Source of the DNA: a virus
Length of the DNA: 64,000 bases
IMG/VR virus record: IMGVR_UViG_3300038429_000195
Span: 31,274-95,273 of that record
Reading direction: 5' to 3' (one strand)
The translations under genes and the position numbers were made by a program. Of this stretch, positions 49,870-56,473 are shown in pieces. Below the pieces are notes generated by a model, which saw nothing but the letters and a program-made list of their open reading frames with translations, ran no database searches and was not told the DNA's origin. The number at the start of each line of letters is the position of its first letter. Position 1 is the stretch's first letter.

Positions 49870-49877
49870 ATAAATAT
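49870..49877 (-). promoter_or_regulatory. Late-type promoter motif ATATTTAT
   Basis: Minus strand CATATTTATTTAT leading directly into ATG at 49865; no -35. Confidence 0.45.
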
Positions 49878-49897
49878 GAAATAGATTTTAATAAAAT

Positions 49898-49973
49898 TGG
49901 TAGCCCTACTCAGAGTCGAACTGAGTTCCCCGACTTGAGAAGCCAGAATCCTTTCCTATTAGACGATAGGGCC
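49898..49973 (-). tRNA. tRNA-Glu(CTC)
   Basis: Stem CTGGC/GTCGG, loop TTCTCAA, anticodon CTC (GAG), CCA encoded; A73 rather than the usual G73. Confidence 0.85.
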
Positions 49974-49977
49974 AAAT

Positions 49978-50054
<77 letters not shown>

Positions 50055-50060
50055 AAAAAT

Positions 50061-50138
50061 TGGCAGCGCCGAAGGGAGTCGAACCCTCATCGTACTCGCT
50101 GAAAACGAGTTGTTCTAAGCCAATTAAACTACAGCGCC
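50061..50138 (-). tRNA. tRNA-Glu(TTC)
   Basis: Stem ACTCG/CGAGT, loop TTTTCAG, anticodon TTC (GAA), G73, CCA encoded. Confidence 0.9.
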
Positions 50139-50168
50139 ATTAAAATGTAATATAAAAGTTAAAATAAT

Positions 50169-50636
50169 TTATTCTACTACCCTCAAATCAATTGGAGGAA
50201 GAAGTAAATTTACGGAATTTGTTACAATAAATCCACATTGCGATTCAAAATAGAATAAAGATTCTGAACCATCATCATATACCATATCATAAGCATAATA
50301 AAATTGTTGACCTAATTGTAATCCATATACTGGAATATTAATAGCATTTCCTATGGCTTCAATCTGGCAGTTGTATGCATCAAATGCCACCCCCGGATAA
50401 TTGGTGGAAGGACCAACCGGCCATAAAAATTGATTTGTATAAGTCTTTAATTGAGAACCATAATACAGATGAACATAAGAAATGTGCGGGATGCCGAATC
50501 CATTAGGCTGACTAAGGTAGATATTTACCATAGCTGCACCAACTTGACTAGATTCATTAATAGAAGTAGTTGGAATACCTGTTGACATGGATAACGTTAA
50601 AAAAAATATACAACAGAACATTAAAATCTTTTTCAT
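50169..50636 (-). CDS. Exported protein, paralogue family member C
   Basis: 155 residues with a signal peptide (MKKILMFCCIFFLTLSMSTG). Shares LYYGSQLKTYTNQFLWPVG, VYGLQLGQQFYY, SQCGF+VTN and LLPPIDLRVVE with member D; about 15 extra residues follow the signal peptide. Its own sigma70 promoter (50653-50680) makes it independent of D. Function unknown; single beta-sandwich domain likely. Confidence 0.65.
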   Translation of the reverse strand: MKKILMFCCIFFLTLSMSTGIPTTSINESSQVGAAMVNIYLSQPNGFGIPHISYVHLYYGSQLKTYTNQFLWPVGPSTNYPGVAFDAYNCQIEAIGNAINIPVYGLQLGQQFYYAYDMVYDDGSESLFYFESQCGFIVTNSVNLLLPPIDLRVVE

Positions 50637-50652
50637 AAATTATCTACCAATA

Positions 50653-50680
50653 ATTATGAACCATCATTCAATTTTGTCAA
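50653..50680 (-). promoter_or_regulatory. Sigma70 promoter TTGACA-N16-CATAAT for member C
   Basis: Nearly the same sequence as the promoter of member D, showing that gene and promoter were duplicated together. Confidence 0.7.
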
Positions 50681-50715
50681 CAATATTATGATGTTAGTAT
50701 CTAAATTAAAATAAT

Positions 50716-51138
50716 TTATTCTACTACCCTCAAATCAATTGGAGGAAGAAGTAAATCTGCGGAATTTGTTACAGTAAATCCGCATTGTGATTCAAAAATA
50801 GGTAAAGATTCTGAACCATCAGAATACACAAAATTATATTTGCAATAAAATTGTTGGCCTAATTGTAATCCATATACTGGAACCTTAATGGCATTTCCTA
50901 TAGACATAATCCGACAGTTTTCCGCATCAAATGCCACTGCAAGATTAGTGGATGAGCCAACCGGCCATAAAAATTGATTTGTATATGTTTGAAATTGCGG
51001 TCCATAATACACATGGACATAGGAGATATATGGGACACCAACTCCATTAGGTAAGTTGAAATAAATACTCACCATAGCCGAATAAGACATGAATAACATC
51101 AAAAAAAACACATAACAGGAAATTAAAATCTTTTTCAT
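50716..51138 (-). CDS. Exported protein, paralogue family member D
   Basis: 140 residues, signal peptide MKKILISCYVFFLMLFMSYS. Very similar to member C over the mature part (NGVGVPYISYVHVYYG, LPIFESQCGFTVTNSADLLL). Tandem duplication of a ~550-bp unit including promoter. Unlike the rest of the array these genes are flanked by promoters rather than tRNAs. Confidence 0.65.
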   Translation of the reverse strand: MKKILISCYVFFLMLFMSYSAMVSIYFNLPNGVGVPYISYVHVYYGPQFQTYTNQFLWPVGSSTNLAVAFDAENCRIMSIGNAIKVPVYGLQLGQQFYCKYNFVYSDGSESLPIFESQCGFTVTNSADLLLPPIDLRVVE

Positions 51139-51154
51139 AAACTATCCATCAATA

Positions 51155-51183
51155 ATTATAAACAATCATTCAGTTTTTGTCAA
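51155..51183 (-). promoter_or_regulatory. Sigma70 promoter TTGACA-N17-TATAAT for member D
   Basis: Consensus hexamers, 17-nt spacer; the -10 is 16 nt upstream of the ATG. Confidence 0.8.
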
Positions 51184-51214
51184 CAATATTATAATGTTAG
51201 TGTCTAAATTAATT

Positions 51215-51305
51215 TTAGAGGGTCTTACCACGGCGGATGCCGTTCAGACTGTTCAGACGTTGTTGCGTCCCGCTTAATGATTACAAATCATTTCAGTCCC
51301 TCTAA
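51215..51305 (-). ncRNA. Structured RNA closed by an 8-bp terminal stem
   Basis: TTAGAGGG/CCCTCTAA bound 91 nt, with hairpins ATGATT/AATCAT and GACG/CGTC and a tandem CAGACTGTTCAGACG. Between the exported genes and a pseudo-tRNA. Confidence 0.6.
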
Positions 51306-51307
51306 AT

Positions 51308-51380
51308 TGGTGGATAATATGGGAATCAAACCCATACAGGCTAACCTGTTTGTTATCAGCATTCACTGAACTTGTCATTT
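51308..51380 (-). pseudogene. tRNA pseudogene, 3-prime half only
   Basis: A perfect T arm (ATGGG-TTTGATT-CCCAT), acceptor 3-prime strand ATTATCC, A73 and CCA are present, but no matching 5-prime acceptor GGATAAT exists and the anticodon arm pairs over only 3 bp. Confidence 0.6.
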
Positions 51381-51423
51381 AATATTAAAAGAAAATGACG
51401 GGCCAACCTTCACTGTATCAATC

Positions 51424-51894
51424 TTACCCAAAATTGTCATTTATAAAGTCTTCTATTTCTTTATCAGAAATATTAAGGCGTTTTGCTTTTCCTTTTTGAT
51501 AAGAAACTAATGCTTCCTTACAAAACCGTGTCATTTGTGGTACCCACCACTTAGCTATTGATTTTGCTTCTTTCCAAGCACTCTTTTCATAAATCCATCC
51601 AATCGGAGTAAGTTGAGTATTAAAAGGCGGGTCAAAATATGCTTTACTATTATCATCACCATTTAATCTATGACTAGATTCATGTAGAAAAATAGAATAC
51701 TCTCTATAATTTAAAATATTAGGGCAAATAATATTGTGATAATTAACAATTGGGACCACAACACAATTACCATTATAATTTGATGATAAATTCCAATCAG
51801 TTATCCATTTCACCGTCCCAAGAGATGGCTTTAATTCTAATCCATGTTTCTTAATCAATTCTAAAGCATGTCTCTGATATTTATTGAATTTAAT
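51424..51894 (-). CDS. Putative metallopeptidase-like protein, start uncertain
   Basis: About 145-157 residues downstream of, and overlapping, the HNH gene. FLHESSHRLNG is an HExxH zinc motif; GWIYEKSAWKEAKSIAKWW about 35 residues later has the Glu-containing helix expected for a third ligand. The frame is open back to 52062 inside the HNH gene, but the part before about 51890 reads as a shadow. Candidate starts are ATT at 51894, overlapping the HNH stop, or TTG at 51858. Function unknown. Confidence 0.5.
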   Translation of the reverse strand: MKFNKYQRHALELIKKHGLELKPSLGTVKWITDWNLSSNYNGNCVVVPIVNYHNIICPNILNYREYSIFLHESSHRLNGDDNSKAYFDPPFNTQLTPIGWIYEKSAWKEAKSIAKWWVPQMTRFCKEALVSYQKGKAKRLNISDKEIEDFINDNFG

Positions 51895-52357
51895 AAATTG
51901 TTTTAATTGAATGACAGTTTGGGCACAGCCATTCCAAATTTTCTGGAATATTATTCCATCTACAATCATCTTTATGATTGATTTCAAGTTTAAGTTTCTT
52001 TCCATACCATTCACCACCATTTTTACAGTCAACACATTGTATAGGAATATTTTTTTCTTCACAATATTCTTTATATGCTCTTCTGAATTTATTTGACCTT
52101 TCTCTATCGTTAGTTTTTCTAAAAATTAGAATTTCAGACCAGTGTTTTCTTTTGGCCTTACCAGTTCCTCTTGGACCTGCATGCGCTGCTTTTCCTAGAA
52201 AATGACTTGTATTAAAATTTAACTTTTTTACTCTTGATTGGTAATGTTGATATGCTGCCCCACCTATAGGAGCACCACATGCTCTAATTACGTCACTCCA
52301 AGAAATAGAATTTTTAACTATTTCTGACAATTCTTCGTTTGTAGTAATTTCTCTCAT
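51890..52357 (-). CDS. HNH endonuclease
   Basis: 155 residues. CVDC (about 107-110), KLEINHKDDCRWNN and LEWLCPNCHS form a zinc-coordinated HNH site. The N-terminal ~60 residues (SWSDVIRACGAPIGGAAYQHYQSRVKKL) look like a helical DNA-binding segment. Free-standing homing endonuclease type, a common invader of phage tRNA clusters. Late-type motif directly before the ATG. Confidence 0.85.
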   Translation of the reverse strand: MREITTNEELSEIVKNSISWSDVIRACGAPIGGAAYQHYQSRVKKLNFNTSHFLGKAAHAGPRGTGKAKRKHWSEILIFRKTNDRERSNKFRRAYKEYCEEKNIPIQCVDCKNGGEWYGKKLKLEINHKDDCRWNNIPENLEWLCPNCHSIKTIY

Positions 52358-52362
52358 ATTAA

Positions 52363-52370
52363 ATAAATAT
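52363..52370 (-). promoter_or_regulatory. Late-type promoter motif ATATTTAT
   Basis: Minus strand CATATTTATTTAAT precedes the HNH ATG at 52357 by 5 nt. A palindrome AGCGCT...AGCGCT (52385-52409) upstream may end the preceding tRNA transcript. Confidence 0.45.
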
Positions 52371-52420
52371 GATGAAATTAGTAAAGCGCTTAATTTTATT
52401 TTAGCGCTCTACTATTAAAA

Positions 52421-52496
52421 TGGTCCCCGTACCCGGATTCGAACCGAGCTCATTCGGTCTTCAGCCGAAGGCAATCACCAGATTTGCTAAACGGGG
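52421..52496 (-). tRNA. tRNA-Phe(GAA)
   Basis: Stem TTCGG/CCGAA, loop CTGAAGA, anticodon GAA, A73, CCA encoded. Confidence 0.92.
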
Positions 52497-52502
52497 AAAG
52501 CT

Positions 52503-52601
52503 AGATGCCAGACGCCTTTCGGCGTTTTGATGGGTTTGAACCATCTTGTCATTGCTTTATAGTGCATTGATTTTACCTTTTGGGTGTTGCTGTGGGCATC
52601 T
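52503..52601 (-). ncRNA. ACAGCAA-family structured RNA, member 4
   Basis: Terminal stem AGATGCC/GGCATCT, then CACAGCAAC. 99 nt with an ACGCCGAAAGGCGT hairpin (GAAA tetraloop) and GATGGTTCAAACCCATC, which resembles a T arm. Confidence 0.6.
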
Positions 52602-52610
52602 AAAAATTTT

Positions 52611-52903
52611 CTAGTCCCAACTGATACACATACCAAGTGTATAGTTGCTTCACAAGTGTTGTGGTTATTTCAGCCATACGGCTCAAGTAAGAGCTACTTA
52701 CTCTCAACACCGCAATAGGATTTTACCTATAATGAGGGATAGATTGGTAGCCAGCCCTCAAACGAGTCTGTCTCGGTGCGCCACCTTTCCGAAACCGGGG
52801 CTCGCTGACTTTGCTTTACCCTTCCTGTGTCACAAGACCGCCCAAGGCGTCTGATAGCGTGCGTTGTAACATCTACGATACATTCCGCCACAGAAGGAAC
52901 TAG
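52611..52903 (-). ncRNA. Large (293 nt) structured RNA, unassigned
   Basis: CTAGTTCC/GGGACTAG closes the element. GC-richer than its surroundings, no coding frame of note, several hairpins (TTGAGGGCTGG/CCCTCA region, TATAGGTAAAATCCTAT, TACACTTGGTATGTGTA). It lacks the RNase P core and tmRNA ends. Immediately precedes member 4 in the transcript. Confidence 0.55.
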
Positions 52904-52907
52904 AAAT

Positions 52908-52990
52908 TGGCGCCAGAGATCGGATTTGAACCAATATTTCCTAATGGTTTGCTGTAAATATCTGAAAGAAACTAGATATATTACTCTGGC
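52908..52990 (-). tRNA. Aberrant tRNA-like gene, no readable anticodon
   Basis: Acceptor GCCAGAG/CTCTGGC and T arm ATTGG-TTCAAAT-CCGAT are perfect; G73 and CCA present. The D and anticodon regions fold only as ATATCT/AGATAT or ATATTT/AAATAT with a 16-nt loop. Probably a pseudo-tRNA. Confidence 0.45.
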
Positions 52991-52996
52991 ATAAAT

Positions 52997-53086
52997 TGGT
53001 CAGAGTGGTGAGATTCGAACTCACAGGGTCATAAAGACGCCTCGTTCCAAGCGAGGGTGGCTTCCAAGTTACCTTCCTACACTCTG
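52997..53086 (-). tRNA. Class II tRNA with proline anticodon TGG
   Basis: Acceptor CAGAGTG/CACTCTG, stem CCTCG/CGAGG, loop CTTGGAA, giving TGG, but a long variable region (GTC-TTTAT-GAC) as in Leu, Ser or Tyr tRNAs. A73 as in the Leu tRNAs here. The normal tRNA-Pro(TGG) is at 41614. Confidence 0.65.
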
Positions 53087-53094
53087 ACAAAAAT

Positions 53095-53169
53095 TGGAGG
53101 GAAGTGTTGGACTCGAACCAACGAATAAGAATTTTGCAGATTCCTGCCTTTCCTCTTGGCTAACTCCCC
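53095..53169 (-). tRNA. tRNA-Cys(GCA), copy 1
   Basis: Stem GGAAT/ATTCT, loop CTGCAAA, anticodon GCA, the U73 expected for Cys, CCA encoded. Confidence 0.93.
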
Positions 53170-53177
53170 GTTAAAAT

Positions 53178-53252
53178 TGGCGGTCATAAGGAGAATCGAA
53201 CTCCTGCCCGTTGTTTGACAAACAACCACTGCTACCACTACAACATACGACC
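53178..53252 (-). tRNA. tRNA-Asp(GTC), copy 2
   Basis: Acceptor GGTCGTA/TATGACC, stem GTTGT/ACAAC, loop TTGTCAA, anticodon GTC, G73, CCA encoded. Confidence 0.93.
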
Positions 53253-53261
53253 ACGAATACT

Positions 53262-53348
53262 GTAGAAAGCCGCCCATTCATTTTACTGATGGTCTGAGCA
53301 GAGGTTATCTCCTAGACATACCTACAATAGAGGTATTTACTTTCCTAC
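53262..53348 (-). ncRNA. Structured RNA with bulged terminal stem
   Basis: GTAGGAAAG/CTTTCTAC (one bulged G) bounds 87 nt; internal ATACCT/AGGTAT hairpin. Non-coding. Confidence 0.45.
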
Positions 53349-53363
53349 TAGCGCTTAAATTAC

Positions 53364-53418
53364 GAGATACTTATTTTTCATTTAGCATATGAATTTTTTT
53401 AGTTGCTGTTCGTATCTC
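53364..53418 (-). ncRNA. ACAGCAA-family structured RNA, member 5
   Basis: The smallest member: 55 nt, stem GAGATAC/GTATCTC, then GAACAGCAAC and an A-rich interior with CATATG. Same stem sequence as member 2. Confidence 0.65.
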
Positions 53419-53426
53419 AAATTATT

Positions 53427-54164
53427 TTATTGTCTTATTGTTTTTTCTCTCCAATACCAATCAAGTCCAACAAGACTTGTGTGAAATCCATGCTGTAACA
53501 TTTCTTGTCTTGCATCTTGCTTTGACCAACCATCCACAAGATAACGATATTCAGCAACAACCAAACCAGTCCTATCTTGTCCCCCTTGACGGTCTAATGT
53601 TTTATCTATTCCTGATTTTGTTCTTAAATCACTACCACAATGAATAAATGTTTTATCCGTAATTGATGCTAAAATAGAATTTATTTTTTGACTTGATGGA
53701 CCCATCATTTGTTCCTCAAATGAAATTGGAAAATAATTAACCTTCATTCCCAATGATATAGCATATTCATCAGAACCTTCTTTTTCGGTATTAAGTTTTA
53801 CAACGTTAGTCACACCAAGAACATTATGTAAATATCGCCATCCTACTTCGGTTGGTTGACTTCCTCGGTAAATATTATTGGTCACTCTGTCAAAATTGGG
53901 TATTGCTCCAGTATCCATAATCTCAATCATATCACTATCACTCAAAATATTATTTGAATAACATATCACTACATTAGTTGAAGGTACTACATTTGAGGGT
54001 ATTACTACATTGTTTGAAACCACAATATATGTTGAATTTGATGATGGATTTATTATTACTTTATGGCTTCTACTACTACCAATAATAAATGATGTAGAAA
54101 TTCCTATCAAGAATAGTAAAACTATACCTGATATCATCGTTGTATTTTTAATTTTTCTTTTCAT
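53427..54164 (-). CDS. Membrane-anchored phosphatase-like protein with split P-loop
   Basis: 245 residues. One N-terminal membrane helix (about 9-30), a Ser/Asn/Val spacer, then a dual-specificity phosphatase fold: IPNFDRVTNNIYRGSQP, VVKLNTEKEGSDEYAISLGM and GWSKQDARQEMLQHGFH are typical. The catalytic loop HC(xx)GxDRTG is split: His175-Cys176 and Asp197-Arg-Thr-Gly200 are separated by about 16 extra residues in frame. With that insert the canonical C(x)5R cannot form unless the loop folds out. Extracytoplasmic orientation is likely. Late-type motif before the ATG. Confidence 0.7.
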   Translation of the reverse strand: MKRKIKNTTMISGIVLLFLIGISTSFIIGSSRSHKVIINPSSNSTYIVVSNNVVIPSNVVPSTNVVICYSNNILSDSDMIEIMDTGAIPNFDRVTNNIYRGSQPTEVGWRYLHNVLGVTNVVKLNTEKEGSDEYAISLGMKVNYFPISFEEQMMGPSSQKINSILASITDKTFIHCGSDLRTKSGIDKTLDRQGGQDRTGLVVAEYRYLVDGWSKQDARQEMLQHGFHTSLVGLDWYWREKTIRQ

Positions 54165-54169
54165 ATAAT

Positions 54170-54177
54170 ATAAATAT
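54170..54177 (-). promoter_or_regulatory. Late-type promoter motif ATATTTAT
   Basis: Minus strand TTATATTTATATTAT leading to ATG at 54164; no -35. Confidence 0.45.
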
Positions 54178-54217
54178 AAAAAGTTGGTAAATACATTGTA
54201 TCAATCTTACCCAAAAT

Positions 54218-54291
54218 TGGCTGGAGCAGAAGGAATTGAACCCTCATCATTCGGGTAACAACCGAAGGACCTACCATTGATCGACACTCCA
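54218..54291 (-). tRNA. tRNA-Asn(GTT), copy 2
   Basis: Stem TTCGG/CCGAA, loop TTGTTAC, anticodon GTT, G73, CCA encoded. Confidence 0.9.
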
Positions 54292-54301
54292 ATTAAAATT
54301 T

Positions 54302-54394
54302 TGGTGGTAGGGGTGAGATTTGAACTCACAATGTTTACCAACAAGGGTATAAGTTTTACAGACTTACGCCATCAACCGTTCGGACCACCCTACC
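54302..54394 (-). tRNA. tRNA-Tyr(GTA)
   Basis: Class II, acceptor GGTAGGG/CCCTACC, stem TAAGT/ACTTA, loop CTGTAAA, anticodon GTA, A73, CCA encoded. The 86-nt spacer that follows to tRNA-Lys(CTT) holds a TATCAA/TTGATA hairpin. Confidence 0.93.
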
Positions 54395-54480
54395 ATATAT
54401 CATACTTGGGACTCTTACCCCTTTCTTTAATCATATCAACGCATAACATTTATTGATAGAGTTTTCTTTGTTAACAAAAT

Positions 54481-54555
54481 TGGTGGGTTCGCTGAGACTT
54501 GAACTCAGTTCCAGCACTTTAAGAGAGTGAGCTTCACCATCAAAGTTTCGAACCC
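54481..54555 (-). tRNA. tRNA-Lys(CTT)
   Basis: Acceptor GGGTTCG/CGAACCC, stem CACT/AGTG, loop CTCTTAA, anticodon CTT (AAG), A73, CCA encoded. Confidence 0.9.
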
Positions 54556-54561
54556 AAAAAT

Positions 54562-54636
54562 TGGTCGTCACGGAGAATCTCGAAATCCCACTCTATCGCT
54601 TATCGAGCGATTGCTTTGCCTTTAAGCTACGTGACG
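54562..54636 (-). tRNA. tRNA-Ile-like (GAT) with C33
   Basis: Acceptor CGTCACG/CGTGACG perfect, stem ATCGC/GCGAT, loop TCGATAA: GAT at the anticodon position with C33. The stem could extend to leave a 5-nt loop. T arm has one mismatch. CCA encoded. Confidence 0.6.
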
Positions 54637-54649
54637 GTAAAAAATTGTT

Positions 54650-54735
54650 ACCTATCGGATTAATTACTTCCAATAGGATTAGTGGTTTGTGATTAAACCA
54701 TCACTGATTTATATCATAGGACTTCTCCTAGAAGA
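54650..54735 (-). ncRNA. Hairpin-rich spacer RNA
   Basis: Three hairpins in 86 nt: TAGGA/TCCTA, GTGAT/ATCAC and CCTAT/ATAGG. No terminal stem joins the ends, so it is less convincing than the other spacer RNAs. Confidence 0.35.
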
Positions 54736-54736
54736 A

Positions 54737-54814
54737 TGGTGCTCCGGGTGGGATTCGAACCCACTGTCATCAGATTAAAAGTCTGATGCTTATCCAGACT
54801 TAAGCTTCCGAAGC
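54737..54814 (-). tRNA. tRNA-Lys(TTT), copy 2
   Basis: Acceptor GCTTCGG/CCGGAGC, stem TCAGA/TCTGA, loop CTTTTAA, anticodon TTT, A73, CCA encoded. Confidence 0.93.
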
Positions 54815-54829
54815 ATTAACTATTAAAAT

Positions 54830-54903
54830 TGGCAGGCGCCGTAGGAATCGAACCCACACCAATTCTTTTGGAGAGAATCAGGCTACCATTACACCAGACG
54901 CCT
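54830..54903 (-). tRNA. tRNA-Trp(CCA)
   Basis: Stem ATTCT/AGAAT, loop CTCCAAA, anticodon CCA, the G73 expected for Trp, 3-prime CCA encoded. Confidence 0.93.
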
Positions 54904-54934
54904 AAAAATTAAAACCATTCCATTCGCCATATTA

Positions 54935-55067
54935 TCTCTGCATCTATCTCAGAGACCGGGTTCTGATTTTACTCATAACACCCCATGACCGATAAGTGAT
55001 TTTTTCTAGCTTTTCAACTATTTGACACCGATTTACGGAGGCTCACTGTTTGAGTTCTAAGCCTATT
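54935..55067 (-). other. Intergenic region with hairpins
   Basis: Between tRNA-Trp and the next gene there are about 200 nt without a reading frame. AGGCT/AGCCT and CCG/CGG hairpins are visible but no clear terminal stem. Possibly a further spacer RNA. Confidence 0.3.
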
Positions 55068-55105
55068 CAAAAATTTTATATCCAACTATCACCAATTTCC
55101 GTTTT

Positions 55106-55276
55106 CTATACCTTTTTTCCATCTTTAAGATTTAATGTTATTCCACTATCACTTTCCATTATGGTTTCATCTTCCCATGCCCATCCCTGCAATCCAAAGT
55201 TATCTGTTTTAAAAATTCTTTTTTTACCATTTATTTTAACTATTATACCTACCAATTCAATCAAATCGTTTTTCAT
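55106..55276 (-). CDS. Small hypothetical protein (56 aa)
   Basis: MKNDLIELVGIIVKINGKKR, then IFKTDNFGLQGWAWEDETIMESDSGITL. Beta-strand-rich. Follows the coiled-coil gene by 9 nt. No family. Confidence 0.5.
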   Translation of the reverse strand: MKNDLIELVGIIVKINGKKRIFKTDNFGLQGWAWEDETIMESDSGITLNLKDGKKV

Positions 55277-55285
55277 AACACCATT

Positions 55286-55444
55286 TTATACCGACACCTT
55301 TTGTGTCTTTTTCACATATTTTTCCATTTTCTCCAATTCTTTTAACAAGTCTTGCATTTCTTTGGAATTCAAATGTTCTTCCAACTCTTTTGTAAGAGCT
55401 CGTTTTTGTAATTTCTCTTTTTTCTTTTCTTCCAATGTTTTCAT
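55286..55444 (-). CDS. Small coiled-coil protein (52 aa)
   Basis: MKTLEEKKKEKLQKRALTKE, then LEEHLNSKEMQDLLKELEKMEKYV. One long charged helix. Three nt after the NUMOD4-HNH stop, so part of the same unit. Confidence 0.5.
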   Translation of the reverse strand: MKTLEEKKKEKLQKRALTKELEEHLNSKEMQDLLKELEKMEKYVKKTQKVSV

Positions 55445-55447
55445 AAA

Positions 55448-55912
55448 CTAAAACCGACAACTTCTTTCAATCTTTTTTAATATCTCTGTTTCATCAATAT
55501 TTTCTTTTAATAACCCCATTTCATTCAAGATTTTTAATAAATCCATTAGTAACTTTTTCTTTTTGACATATTTAGGCATTTTATTTTGTAAATTATAAAG
55601 GTGTGTAACCCATTCTAAATTTTCTACTCTATTATCAGACCTATTATAATTTTTATGATGAACTATTTTTTTGTTATCATCCGATTTCTCGATAAACGTT
55701 TCTGCTACTAACCTATTAATCCTACATCTTGTTCTAACTCCATTTTTCCACAATGATATTCCTGAATATCCATTTTTATGTTTACAAACTTTCAATAATT
55801 TGCAAACCAAATATTTTCCAGATGGCGATTTTACACGCTTGACATTACCCAACGATGAAATTTGAAATGTTCCATCATATCCCTTTATGTCTTTCCATAC
55901 TTCATTGCTCAT
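55448..55912 (-). CDS. NUMOD4-HNH homing endonuclease
   Basis: 154 residues. The N-terminal NUMOD4 motif (VWKDIKGYDGTFQISSLGNVKRVKS) is followed by HNH (IVHHKNYNRSDNRVENLEWVTH), then a helical C-terminus that differs from the usual NUMOD1 DNA-binding repeat. Homing nucleases of this kind cut tRNA or conserved genes in competing phages. A strong terminator precedes it. Confidence 0.9.
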   Translation of the reverse strand: MSNEVWKDIKGYDGTFQISSLGNVKRVKSPSGKYLVCKLLKVCKHKNGYSGISLWKNGVRTRCRINRLVAETFIEKSDDNKKIVHHKNYNRSDNRVENLEWVTHLYNLQNKMPKYVKKKKLLMDLLKILNEMGLLKENIDETEILKKIERSCRF

Positions 55913-55926
55913 ATTTTAACAATAAA

Positions 55927-55955
55927 AAACCGCCGTTTTATTTAGCGGCGGTTTT
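55927..55955 (-). terminator. Rho-independent terminator
   Basis: AAACCGCCG pairs with CGGCGGTTT, followed by TTTTTT on the minus strand. Ends the short upstream gene. Confidence 0.85.
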
Positions 55956-55982
55956 CAAAGTATCTTTTTTGTTAGCTTGAGC

Positions 55983-56123
55983 TTATCCGCCGCTCCTTTC
56001 ATTAATGCTATCAAATTGATGATTATATGATTCATACCACACGGGCTTTACAGAAAGGACACATTGTCCTTTAATTGCCAATGGGCAAATCTCTTTTTTC
56101 GATGTTGATACTGTTCTCATCAT
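55983..56123 (-). CDS. Small protein (46 aa), nearly leaderless
   Basis: MMRTVSTSKKEICPLAIKGQ, then CVLSVKPVWYESYNHQFDSIN. A TTGACA/TATACT promoter ends 6 nt before the first ATG and a terminator follows, so this is a complete early transcription unit of its own. Two Cys (CPLAIKGQC) could bind a metal. No family. Confidence 0.6.
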   Translation of the reverse strand: MMRTVSTSKKEICPLAIKGQCVLSVKPVWYESYNHQFDSINERSGG

Positions 56124-56129
56124 GTTATA

Positions 56130-56157
56130 AGTATATCAGACTTTTAAAAACTGTCAA
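56130..56157 (-). promoter_or_regulatory. Sigma70 promoter TTGACA-N16-TATACT
   Basis: The -10 ends 6 nt from the ATG at 56123; one of the best examples of the short-leader arrangement. Confidence 0.75.
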
Positions 56158-56200
56158 GCGTTCATCGATTTTTCTTTATTTTGTTGATTTTACAAGGGTT

Positions 56201-56473
56201 TTATCCGCCAGCAATAGCTGGAATTATGCTAATTTCATCCCCATTATTAATCTTCGTGTTTATTGAATTTAGAAACCGTATATCCTCACCATTCACATAC
56301 ACATTGATAAACCTGTTAAATTCTCCTTTTTCATTGATTAAACGCTCTTTTGCCTGTGGATATAAGGATGAAAGCTGTTCAATCAAATCAGATATGCTTG
56401 TCAATTCCAATGTTAAAACTTTTTGTCCACCAACAACTTTCTTCAATTGTTCAGGTATTAATATGTTATTCAT
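56201..56473 (-). CDS. MoaD/ThiS/CysO-like sulfur-carrier protein ending in Gly-Gly
   Basis: 90 residues with a ubiquitin-like beta-grasp pattern: MNNILIPEQLKKVVGGQKVLTLE, LTSISDLIEQLSSLYPQAKERL, FINVYVNGEDIRFL and NNGDEISIIPAIAGG. The end IIPAIAGG is almost the C-terminus of CysO/MoaD proteins, where the terminal Gly is adenylated and converted to a thiocarboxylate by an E1-like enzyme. A role in sulfur transfer (tRNA thiolation, cysteine or cofactor synthesis) or in protein conjugation is possible. No E1 or JAMM protease is in this window. Overlaps the upstream gene by 8 nt. Confidence 0.8.
   Translation of the reverse strand: MNNILIPEQLKKVVGGQKVLTLELTSISDLIEQLSSLYPQAKERLINEKGEFNRFINVYVNGEDIRFLNSINTKINNGDEISIIPAIAGG

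Noticed and set aside
51894-52062. N-terminal extension of the HExxH protein back to 52062
   Set aside because: This part lies in a second frame of the HNH gene, whose own motifs occupy the same DNA; a later start is more likely.
52611-52903. 293-nt RNA considered as a second RNase P RNA or SRP RNA
   Set aside because: No GAGGAAAGTC or ACAGAACC core and no SRP GGAAG..GCAGCC loop could be found.
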